From assembly GCA_963169105.1 (NCBI GenBank), contig OY720639.1:88084593-88148592 (forward strand): a stretch of DNA of 64,000 nt, in the 5' to 3' direction. The translations under genes and the position numbers were made by a program. The DNA is from Ceriagrion tenellum. Lineage: Eukaryota > Arthropoda > Insecta > Odonata > Coenagrionidae. Within the stretch, counting starts at the first letter, position 1, and each line of letters begins with the position of its first letter. Under the pieces are notes generated by a model. That model had not been told where the DNA came from, ran no database searches, and was given only the letters and a program-made list of their open reading frames with translations. Shown here piece after piece: positions 48,104-57,110 of this stretch.

Positions 48104-49788
48104 TTTTGCATGATTGTTTATTTTTTCATTGGCACGTTATCCTACATATTTTTCTCCCCGTTTTCTTTTTTTCTTTGGTTCTTTCCCGATAAACCCTTTC
48201 ACAACCCAACCCGACGATTCGCCCGAAAAATGTGCTCTGGCGACGCACACAATCCAAATGTACGAACTTTCTAACACTCTTGCATGGTGAAACGTAATGG
48301 AAACATTAAAATAACGCCATACCTAATCCGTGTCTTTTTCCTCATGTACGCTTGTAATCTTCGATACTCTACTGTAATTTAAAATACCCCGCCAATCTTT
48401 TCTGTTTGTTTCTTATCCTGGGTTTCCGTTCTCATTAATGACTTACTCTCTCCTACTCTTGTTTTATTTCCACTTAAATGCCATTGCAATTGTTTGGTGC
48501 TTGCTATTCCATTTGCCACTTTACCAAAATTTGACATGAAATAAATGTTTTGTTTGCACGAACTCCACGGTGACTTAATTGTAATACTTTTCGCACCTCA
48601 TAAATTGTTTATTTGGTGTCCTTTTGGAATGATGTGTTCATATATGGGTTTTTATAATGAAAATCATGTATCACGCTCTCAATCGAATGGAATATCATCA
48701 TTAAACTCTTCTGTATTAAATTATGTCTTTTGTTAATCTTTAACTTCTCTCATTTCACTTGTTCTCTCGGTTTTTGTGCCAACTTTTTTTTGGCGTTTAA
48801 TTTATTTCTACTCTCTTATTTGAAAAATATTTCGAACATAATTTTTTCGTCTATCATCATACCTTTTTCACTTCTTTTCTTTGTGGCATGATATGAATGC
48901 CATCACTGTCTCTCATTCAAAATAAACACCTTGCACTTCCATGCTGACTCTCGTTCAAATAAAATTTATTTCTTCTCAATCATGAACGTGTTGCAATATT
49001 GAATATAATTTTAATGATTCGCGCCTTTTATACTTGTTCTGCAATCTTTCATCTGTTTTGCTCACTCCGCACAATTCCACGTCCGCTCTTTTTATTTCCT
49101 TCTCTATTTTCAAAATGATTTTATGACTTATTTTCAATCTTTTCTTTCCAAAACTCATTCCCCCGCTATCTCATATCTCTTTGCCCTGTAACTTGTCCAA
49201 CTTCGTTTCATAACATCTCGCTCTCTCATACTTCAAACGGATCTAACACCGGGATCTCTCCCCCCGGATGCTGAATTTATCCTTCTCACGTCCACTCATC
49301 ACGTCTGCAAAAACGCTTCTTCCTACTGCAAAAATTAACCTTGTTTCTCGGCCTGACTATCGCCCTTGCTTCTCATAATTTCACTTTTAATTTTACTTGT
49401 TACTTCCTTCATATCTCTTTTATTCAACTAATCCTACCTCAACTAATGTCTTTACCGTGCCTTTTATTCAAAACTTTTAACTCTGCCTCCACCTGAATCC
49501 ACTCTGAATACCTTTTAATACTACGCAATTCTACCCCGTTAAAACCAAATCGCCCGCGAATTCTCTAATCCTACATGCATATGTATGTGTATTTGTAAAC
49601 ATACATGATATGCACGCGTGGATAAATGCATATAAATACCATATATGTTTTATATGCGTGTATTTATATGTTTTTACATGCACGTGTATATGTATGTAAA
49701 TTTCAATACACTTTTGCGCACCTCGCATGCCCCGCTTCAAACGATAATTACACTGATATTAAACTGAACATACAAAAAAAAACTGTAG
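48104..49788 (+). promoter_or_regulatory. Giant AG exclusion zone upstream of LDLa exon 2: 1,683 bases with no AG
   Basis: No AG occurs on the sense strand from 48104 to 49786. The first one is the splice site GTAG at 49785-49788. In the 360 bases 48181-48540 the reversed dinucleotide GA occurs 12 times and AG never, so this is not simple lack of A or G. A branch-point-like CACTAAAC (48091-48098) sits just before the last AG upstream, close enough (about 8 nt) for that AG to be sterically skipped. Sequence is otherwise mixed and AT/C-rich, with no transposon inside. The splice role is inference. Confidence 0.85.
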
Positions 49789-50193
49789 CGGAGACCCCGA
49801 CGGAATCCTCGCCGAAGCCCACGACCCTTCAACCTCGTCATCACGTCGTCGGCGAGGAAGTTGAAGGAGAAGAAAGAGAAGGAGATGAATTCACGACCAC
49901 GGAGCCCGAGGTGAGGCCTCGTATCAGCCATTCACCTACCCGCGCGCCACCCCCGCACGATGATGTTGACGAATCTGCGGAAGTGACCACGGACTCCCCG
50001 GTGACGACCTCCTCCGCTCCGAGGGGCCTGGAGGTCCCGGTGCCGACCCAGTCACCGCAGGACCGCTGTCGCGCCGACGACAAGGTCCGCTGCGAAGACG
50101 GCTCCGCTGTCATCTGTGAGGACCAGGTTTGCGACGGCAAGATGGACTGCGCCGACGGAAGCGACGAGATCAACTGTCCTCCCTTAGAAAACG
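49789..50193 (+). CDS. trol: Perlecan exon: Thr/Pro/acidic linker plus LDL-receptor class A repeat 2
   Basis: A 405-nt exon, phase 1 at both ends, from GTAG|CG to ACG|GTACAC. About 90 residues of linker come first, with runs such as EEVEGEEREGDEF and TTDSPVTTSSAP, likely O-glycosylated. Then comes one LDLa module: CRADDKVRC, CEDQVCDGKMDCADGSDEINC, with six cysteines and the DGSDE calcium site. GC content is much higher than in the flanking introns. The donor GTACAC is weaker than usual. The exon is symmetric and could be skipped in frame. Confidence 0.9.
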
Positions 50194-50309
50194 GTACACA
50201 GATTTGATTCGGAGAGGGTTTTATGAGGGGGAATTATTTTCAGAAAACTACGGAACTAGCCGCGCCGTAACTTAAACGGAGTCACCCGCGAGTGTCACCC
50301 ACAGTCGTG

Positions 50310-50445
50310 TGGAATTCACGGTGGAAAAAATCATTCGCCTGGCCTGGGAATGGAACCCAGATCCCTCGATTTCGCGCCGACTGCTCTAACCAGTTAAGCT
50401 GTAGCGGATGCAAAAGAACCTGGCGCGGCACCGGGGACGGTTATT
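50310..50445 (-). mobile_element. tRNA-derived SINE, minus strand
   Basis: Reverse complement of the 50330-50400 interval gives an A box (TAACTGGTTAGAGCAGTCGG) and a B box (GGGTTCCATTCCC). The same family, inverted, lies at 50690-50830, sharing GGCGAATGATTTTT and the CAAAAGAACCTGGCGC block. It starts only about 120 bp after the LDLa exon. Confidence 0.65.
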
Positions 50446-50689
50446 GGACATGGACCTCGGAACATTTAAAACCCGGCCTGTCGGGGGAGGAAGACTGTAA
50501 ATTTGGGAGCGTCAGTGAGCGAACCTTTACTAGTTGCTGCTAACCTTAGCGTCTCGGTAAATTCGATGAGTTACAGCTATCAGGCGCCCGTTTTGCTGAA
50601 TTTTACTCGTTGTATCACTCCTTGCAAGGTGACAAGGAAGTGAACGAGTAAAGTATGGCATTTATGAAGCAAAACCACTTGCCTATTAG

Positions 50690-50830
50690 ACTTGTGTGTG
50701 TGCGTGTGGCTGGCAAAGTAGTGTGCGCCAGGTTCTTTTGCTTTTGCTATACCCAGGCGTCCTCCTCCACTGTGAAGGCTCGGTTCCCAGTCCAGGCGAA
50801 TGATTTTTCCACTGTAAATCGCACAAATTG
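50690..50830 (+). mobile_element. tRNA-derived SINE, plus strand
   Basis: Inverted partner of 50310-50445: GCGCCAGGTTCTTTTGC at 50728 and CTCGGTTCCCAGTCCAGGCG at about 50781-50800, then GAATGATTTTTCCAC. The pair can form a stem in the transcript about 250-500 nt after the exon. Confidence 0.6.
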
Positions 50831-52683
50831 AGGGTATTATTGGTTTGAGCTAAACTGATAGAGGCCGATGATGATAACTTGGAATATTCCTCCGGTAAGG
50901 GTATTTCTCCTGGCCATTTCTACGGATTTCTCCGGTTTAGTATGGTGTAAAGAAATAATTTTGTACTATTCTACATCTTAGTCTCATTATCAAGGTAAAG
51001 CTGGTATGAAAACAACTTGTCAAGTCCCTTATGAGTACAAATACGGTAGTCAGATACCCCATACCCCGGACTTGTCTGGTTATGAAGGGTTTAAAATCGG
51101 AACTAAATTGGATGATGCTGGAAAAGTTAGTCTCGGTTATTTTAATTTTTCATTGTATTTACAAAATTAGATTACCTATAGTAGCTGCATCTTGTTTTTG
51201 TGCCAAACTCTGAGGTACCAATTTCGAATTTATATGCTAAATGTACCTGAACCATTCTTGGCCTCCGCCGAGCAATTTCTCTGAACCCCGCGAAAAGGTT
51301 GAAAAATGTATTATCTCAGTGGAGCTGCTATCACCGGGGTCCTTCAACCAAGATAAAATACTCGGTTGTCTCAAGATCTTTGTAGAACCTTGGGTGCAGT
51401 TTGATTAATTGTGTTCGACATAGGAGATACTTGATAAACGTTTCTCTCAGGGAATATCTTCGTGCAGTGGACTGATGCCCTGATAGAGGCATAGCAGGAC
51501 AAGAGAATAGTAAGCCGGGACTAGTTTACAAACCTAGAAATGAAACCAGGCCAGACTTTTCAACCCGGGACGATCGCTGCCCAACCAGGGCATATGGTAG
51601 GCGTAATTTGGGGGATAGTGGCTAGTAGGCTGTAAGGTTGGTATACTTGGTTGGCTGTTTGGGAGATGAGGTAGTAGTTTTGAAATTGATTCATTTTTGA
51701 GCCCTGAAAGTTCACGATGTCCTCCTTTTCGCGCTATTCAAAAGGACATTTTTTCTGATCAACTTTTAAATTTAGTAACTGAAACAAAAACTTATAAAGG
51801 GGAATGTTGGGTTTCCTAAGTTGAGGAAATGCCATGAAGGAAGTGATATACAAACGCGCAGCACATCAGAATTTAACTTTTTTAATACGCTGCTATGCCT
51901 TCTCCAAGAACTCAGAATATTCATAAAGCAAAAATATGAATTCTGCATAATTGTATAGTTAACAGTAGTGAATAAAGTAAATGATCAGCCACAGCAAGTT
52001 ATTTCGTTTACATTAAATTAACACGACAATCTGTCTACAAATGAATCGTGTCGATCCTTCTGCACGAGGCGGAATTAGTGCTCTTTTTGCTATCACGCCA
52101 AATAAAGCCACAAAATCCTTAGCCGCGGTATGAATTTTAGATAGCACGTTGTTAGAACCATAATTGTCGGTTTTCTTATCTCGAAAGTCAACTTTTTGAA
52201 TCATGAGGTCTCTATCCAGTTACGATTGAGTGATTGAAGCTTCCGAATCACATAATTGAAGTAAAAATGGTTTGTGCATCGAAGTTTAGTTACTGTGTTA
52301 TCAGTGTATTGTCTATTCCTTGCATTTTAGGAGCCAAACGGTTTGTGAATTATCACCTGTGTATTTTTCTGCGAGCGAATTGCATTTGTTTATTATGAAT
52401 TTATATGGATGTCAAAGTTTATAAAACTGTGCTATTTATTTCTTCAGTTATTCATGACCCTAGCAGCTTCTCTCAGTAAATTAGTTGTTCCTTCGAATTG
52501 TAATTGTGAGGTTTCAGAGCTATGACATCCATTATTTTTATCCAAAAGTATATTTTGTTGTTGTTTTCATTTTGCTCGGTATTATTCTATTATTATTCTC
52601 TTGGACTACAAATGTAGCTCTTTTTGAGGTAATTTATTCATCTAGATTTTTTCAATTGATAGAATTCATTGACGGTAATGTAG
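50831..52683 (+). other. Intron, no gene recognised
   Basis: AT-rich sequence with normal AG frequency. No domain in its short frames (51031-51213 plus, 52013-52204 minus). Confidence 0.5.
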
Positions 52684-54155
52684 GGGGTTTTTTGATTTGT
52701 TGTATTATGAGCATTCATTTTTGTCTTGTTTCACCTCGCCTCCTCTTTGCTAATTTGCTCTTTCTTTGTCTTTCCTTCCCACTCTACCCTTTTGCGTCTC
52801 CTCCCCTCTCCTTCGTCACGACCCGACTGTCAACCCCATCTCGTGGTGTAATCCGACACTATCTCATTCCGACATGGGATGTACTTGACCCTTACGTACT
52901 CACGCCACCCTTCTCCTTCATCCCTCCCTGCCGATTCCCTTTGTGTGAAAATCTCCCCTCCTCTATCTCTCTCTCTGGTGTTCTATCCTTTTGACACCCA
53001 AAACTTTGCACGTGACCGCATTGACCCCTCTCCGTCTTCTTTATTTTACACCCCTTGCCGTAATCTGTTCCCCTTCGCCTACAACTACAACCTCCTCTCT
53101 CTTTCTCTCCCTGTCTCTCTCTTTCGCCGCTCCTTGAACTTTGACATGACACGCCGAATCATTGTCGTTGGCTACTTGACCTCGGCGGAATTCCCTTCAT
53201 CCCTTACCCTGCCCCTTTTTCGGTGTACAACACTCGCCCACCGGTTCGTATCCTTTAAACGAAACGAAAACATGATATACCTTGCATCGGATCGCCTGCA
53301 TCCACTGGCATACTCGACATAACTCGGCACGTTCCTCTCTCTTTTTATCGGTGTGTCCCGCCGCTTTGTCGTCTTTTGTTTTGAACGCCTTCCGCGGTTC
53401 ACTCTGCGAGCACGCTCTCTATATTCAAATATGACCCACGTACGGCATGTATGTTTCTGTGCGTTTGACGCTGTTCAATCTGCATAAAAATCGTAATTTC
53501 TCCTCGAATTTCAAAACACGATCGTCAACTTCATCGTTTTATTCATTTACATGAATGACGAACTCATTGTGTGGCCCGCTCTTTCGTTCTGCGACCAAAT
53601 ATTCGTTCATGTTTTGAATTCGTCTTAACGTGCACGAAAATTTGCGTTACTTTTTTTCTTATTTGAAACACGATCGTAACTATTCTTTTTCACTCCTAAA
53701 ACCGGCTACTGCACGTTTTGTTGTGTCATCTCAATTTTTAACTGCTGGTTAATTATTCGTGCCCGTTTAACTGCGATCAAAACTTATAAACATGGCTGTT
53801 TTTTTCGAATTTTAACCGATCGTGAATGTTCTTGTTTTTCTTACGGAACACGACTGCTATTGTATTGCAAACAACTCAACAATGCCCTTGTACGAACCGA
53901 TGCAATTGCGAAATCTTCCCCCGGGCTTACCTTTCTGTTATCATGCTTTCCGTGGCACCGACTTTGACCATGATAAATGAATGGACGTTTTTTCTTCACG
54001 GGTCACGTTTCAAACTAACGTTCTTTCTCTGGCATAACCTACTCACTGTCTTCTTTTCTCTTTTTTCCCCTTCTTTTCGTCTCTTCCTCCCTTTTCTTCT
54101 TCTTCTACCCTTGTCCCCCCACGTCTCTCCGGTCCCCGCGTATCCGCGAGTGCAG
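52684..54155 (+). promoter_or_regulatory. Giant AG exclusion zone upstream of LDLa exon 3
   Basis: Between the TAG at 52681-52683 and the splice site CAG at 54153-54155, only three AGs occur: 52710-52711, 53409-53410 and 54149-54150. All are GAG, the poorest acceptor. A CTAAT lies at 52750-52754. The tract is strongly pyrimidine-rich at 52740-53130 and 54000-54130. The last GAG lies 5 nt before the true CAG, and the reading frame shows that CAG is the site used. Long frames here (52485-52994, 52879-53322, 53826-54272) are open partly because TAG stops cannot occur without AG. Confidence 0.8.
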
Positions 54156-54326
54156 TCTGCGCACCAGACGAGTTCGCCTGCGACACTTCCCGCTGCATCC
54201 ACAAGACGCAGGTCTGCGATGGTGAGGTGCAGTGCAGTGACGGGAAGGACGAGCTCAACTGCCCGGGAGTGACGACCACCACCGCCGCTCCATTCACCAG
54301 ACCGCCCCCGCCGACTCCAACCAGAG
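54156..54326 (+). CDS. trol: Perlecan exon: LDL-receptor class A repeat 3 and Thr/Pro linker
   Basis: A 171-nt exon, phase 1 at both ends, from GTGCAG|TC to GAG|GTTAGT. It encodes (V)CAPDEFACDTSRCIHKT followed by QVCDGEVQCSDGKDELNC, an LDLa module with six cysteines; the calcium signature is DGKDE instead of DGSDE. A linker TTTTAAPFTRPPPPTPTR follows, probably O-glycosylated. The next exon was not found up to base 64000, so the gene goes on beyond the window. Confidence 0.92.
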
Positions 54327-54480
54327 GTTAGTTTCTCAGCTTTCTTATTCTCCCTCTTCTTTCCTCCACAGGTTAATAATGGTTGATGAGAAAATGTGTA
54401 TATTTCTGTTTAACCATTTACTTTGAACTGTATTATTACCGAGAAATGATTCCAATAGTATATCAAGATAGTCTTATTCG

Positions 54481-54486
<6 letters not shown>

Positions 54487-54511
<25 letters not shown>

Positions 54512-54512
54512 C
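54487..54512. repeat. (TA)n microsatellite, short
   Basis: About 13 TA units right before a CTTGAAGACGGACTAGTTCC / GAAAGCTAGCG string (54530-54565) that resembles the hammerhead-like box order. A further short TA run lies at 54625-54640. Confidence 0.7.
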
Positions 54513-54642
54513 ATTTTGTTCCGTGATACGCCTTGAAGACGGACTAGTTCCGAAAGCTAGCGATGTAAGTGTGATCGTCTCTTTTTTTGTGTGTCTATCT
54601 CCTCCATCCTATCTACATCGTGTGTATATATATATATATATT

Positions 54643-55327
54643 TTCACATAAATGTTCATACAGAAAGGTAGAAAAAAAGTGGATAGGAACACATAAAATT
54701 TACAAACACAATGGTGGTGTGAAGATGAAATGATGGCCGATTCCAAGCAGAAAAAATTCGACTGGACCGGGAATCGAACCACGGACCTTTCGATGTCGCG
54801 TCCACTGCTCAGACCACCGAGCTACCCAGTCTACAAAGAATCTACTGGAATCGGCGGGGGTTTATATGAACAGACACTCCCCAAGGCATGAGCCACGAGA
54901 CCGGCCAATAGATGGCGCCAGGGCTGCATTTCACCCACCGTCAGAGAGAGAATGACACACACAGAAGGCGAAATGAAAGAATAACTCAAGCACACAGACA
55001 GTGGTGAAAATTATAGAACAGGCGTTTCGGGGTACGCTAACCCAAGTAGGAAATGAGCCGTTCAGGCCATACAATCGTACGTTCATTCACTCAGACCGCT
55101 CAGCGGCAAATACTCACATAAAAGTTCATACAAAAAGGTGGAAAGAAAGTGGATAGGAACACATAAAATTTACAAACACAATGGTGGTGTAAAGATGAAA
55201 TGATGGCCGATTCAAAGCAGAAAAAATTTGTAAATTTTATGTGTTCCTATCCACTTTCTTTCTACCTTTCTGTATGAACATTTATGTGAGTATTTGCCGC
55301 TGAGCGGTCTGAGTGAATGAACGTACG

Positions 55328-55330
<3 letters not shown>
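54643..55330. repeat. Composite repeat with inverted AGGAACACATAAAAT units
   Basis: The unit CAGAAAGGTAG...AGTGGATAGGAACACATAAAAT occurs at 54660-54700 and 55125-55170, and inverted at 55230-55275. CTCAGACCGCTCAGCGGC occurs at 55090-55107 and inverted at 55296-55313. So 55080-55330 is a hairpin of about 100-bp arms. The family is shared with 10320-10500. Confidence 0.75.
54725..54880 (-). mobile_element. tRNA-derived SINE, minus strand
   Basis: The reverse complement of 54765-54840 reads CTGGGTAGCTCGGTGGTCTG (A box) and GTGGTTCGATTCCCGGTCC (B box in a T-arm). It is the clearest tRNA-like head in the window, sits inside the composite repeat, and is followed by an extended body; so it is a SINE rather than a tRNA gene. 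Confidence 0.65.

Positions 55331-55331
<1 letters not shown>

Positions 55332-55399
<68 letters not shown>
55332..55399. repeat. (TA)34 microsatellite
   Basis: 68 uninterrupted bases of alternating T and A, just before the 3' side of the Penelope-like element. Confidence 0.95.
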
Positions 55400-55400
<1 letters not shown>

Positions 55401-55499
55401 CTGCACTTAGGATCACTTAAGTGACGAATATATAAAAGTTTGCCAGAGGAAGGCAGACGACAAACACAGAAAACAAAAAAATGATGAACACACTTACAA

Positions 55500-57110
55500 A
55501 GTTTCTTGATATTTCGGTGCCACTAGCACCTTGGTCGCAAGAGCGAAGACTGAGAAGGAAGGGAGGACTGAGGCGGTAGGAAGGGAGGACTGAGGCGGAA
55601 GGAGGGGAGGGACAGGGGAAGGGGAGGAGGGGGAGGGAGAGGAAAGGTGGGGGCGGGAGGCGGGAAGTGGAAGAAATTCGAAAGGAAGAAGTAGTATGGG
55701 CAGAGGTGATAGAAGAAGTTAGTGGGATTTATTGAGTCCTGGCGGAGAGAAAGCCTGGAATAAGTAAATGCAAGAGGACTCAAGATCTTTGATTTGGAGT
55801 GGGGAGGAGGAAGGGATAAGGGAGGCGAGAATGCCAACCTTAAAAATATTATTAAAGGTGGAGTTGTGGGAAGAAACATGGGTGGCAACAGGGAGGGAAA
55901 CAGAAATAGAAGGTGGTTCATTACAACTGGAGCGGTGGCCATTCATGCGGATGTTAAGGGGAGTGGTCGTCAAACCAATGTAAAAACTAGGGCATAATTG
56001 GCAAAGAAGGATATAGACAACATTATGGGAAACGCAGGAGAGTGAGGGGACGGAAGGAAGATGAGCGGCAAGGAATTTATCAGGCAGAGGCTGAGTGAGA
56101 AGGATGCCACAAGTTTTGCAACGTGGGCGATTGCACGGCGTCGGAAGGGACTTAGCAGGTCGGGAGATTGATTTGGAAAGAGGTTTAGTGATTTTAAAGA
56201 GGGTGGAGAGGTTGGGAGGGCGTCTAAAGGTGAGAGAAGGACAGCGGGGGAAAATTTTGGAAGTGGTAAGGTTGTCAGAGAGGATGGGGTAGAGGTTTTT
56301 GATTAAGCGACGGATGGAGTGAACTCCAGGGAAATAGGTGGTACAGAGGGAGATTTGATCATGAGGAAACTTATTAAGAGAGAGAGCTTTAGAAGAAGAG
56401 GGTCGCTGTAGGATTTTTTTCTGAAGAAGACGCTCAGGGTAGCCTCTGCGAAGGAGGGATTGGTGGAGATTAGGGAGAAAAAGGTCAAGGGATTCGGGAT
56501 TGTTGCATATTCGGTGACCACGGATAGAGAGGGAAAAGGGGAGGGATCGTTTAGTATGAGAGGGGTGGCAGCTGTTGAAATGGAGATATTCTTGCTTGTT
56601 GGTGGGCTTGATATGGACAGAAGTGTGGAATTTAAGGTTACTGAGGGAGATGTCTACATCCAGAAAGGTAATTTTAGAGGCAGAGTTGTTAGAGGTGAAG
56701 GAGACAGAGGAGGAGGAGTTTAGGGAGGAGATGAAAGAGTTAAGGGAATCAAGGCCATGTGGCCACAGAAGAAAAATATCGTCAATGTAACGAAGCCAGA
56801 GAAGAGGTTTAGGAGAGCAGGACGAGAGAAAAGATTGCTCAAAAGCACCCAAGAAGAGGTTAGCAAAGGAGGGGCTAAAACGACTACCCATGGCACAACC
56901 TTTAGTTTGGATGTAGAATTTGTTATTGAAGGAGAAAGCATTATTAGTAAGTATAAAGTTGGAAAGGTCAAGGAGAAAATCTGAACTAGGGGCGTGAGGA
57001 ACAGGCCGCTGGTCAAGAAAAAAACGAATTACGCCCGTATTTTCTGTCTCTTTGGATGAATTTTTCCCGTATTGTTTCGTCAAGTAAAATCATTCAGTTT
57101 CAATCATTTA
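55500..57110 (-). mobile_element. Penelope-like retroelement, 5'-truncated
   Basis: The element is on the minus strand and holds the ORF 55719-57083. Its 3' part, 55505-55560, read on the minus strand, contains AAGGTGCTAGTGGCACCGAA, a hairpin followed by GAAATATC that resembles the terminal hammerhead-like region of Penelope elements. It ends next to the (TA)n tract; AT-rich targets are common for the group. The 5' half (N-terminal RT) is absent upstream of 57083. Confidence 0.85.
55719..57083 (-). CDS. Penelope-like reverse transcriptase with GIY-YIG endonuclease, partial
   Basis: An intact 454-residue frame. Residues 62-71 (GCAMGSRFSP) and 99-102 (YIDD) are RT palm motifs, and FLDVD at 140-144 is the following motif of the family. 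Then comes PTNKQEYLHFNSCHPSHTKR, typical of Penelope-like RTs. A Cys cluster CNRPRCKTC (317-325) precedes the GIY-YIG nuclease: VYILLC (356-361), FYIG (367-370) and HR (383-384). Such enzymes copy the element RNA at a nicked target. The N-terminal fingers and first palm aspartate are missing, so it is probably inactive although the remaining frame has no stop. Being intact suggests it is young. It lies antisense in the perlecan intron or 3' flank. Confidence 0.9.
   Translation of the reverse strand: MTKQYGKNSSKETENTGVIRFFLDQRPVPHAPSSDFLLDLSNFILTNNAFSFNNKFYIQTKGCAMGSRFSPSFANLFLGAFEQSFLSSCSPKPLLWLRYIDDIFLLWPHGLDSLNSFISSLNSSSSVSFTSNNSASKITFLDVDISLSNLKFHTSVHIKPTNKQEYLHFNSCHPSHTKRSLPFSLSIRGHRICNNPESLDLFLPNLHQSLLRRGYPERLLQKKILQRPSSSKALSLNKFPHDQISLCTTYFPGVHSIRRLIKNLYPILSDNLTTSKIFPRCPSLTFRRPPNLSTLFKITKPLSKSISRPAKSLPTPCNRPRCKTCGILLTQPLPDKFLAAHLPSVPSLSCVSHNVVYILLCQLCPSFYIGLTTTPLNIRMNGHRSSCNEPPSISVSLPVATHVSSHNSTFNNIFKVGILASLIPSSSPLQIKDLESSCIYLFQAFSPPGLNKSH

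Noticed and set aside
49626..49788. Upstream extension of the LDLa exon 2 frame
   Set aside because: Low-complexity TATATGT-rich intron sequence; the exon boundary at the first AG fits phase and composition.
52485..53322. Two overlapping plus-strand frames of 169 and 147 codons
   Set aside because: They lie in the pyrimidine-rich AG-free intron zone, where TAG stops cannot occur. Composition is low-complexity (Ser/Pro/Leu/Phe) and no domain is seen.
53826..54272. 148-codon frame covering LDLa exon 3
   Set aside because: It is in a different frame from the six-cysteine LDLa reading frame, so it is a shadow.
54765..54840. Possible tRNA gene on the minus strand
   Set aside because: The tRNA-like head is embedded in a longer dispersed repeat, and similar heads occur in several places.
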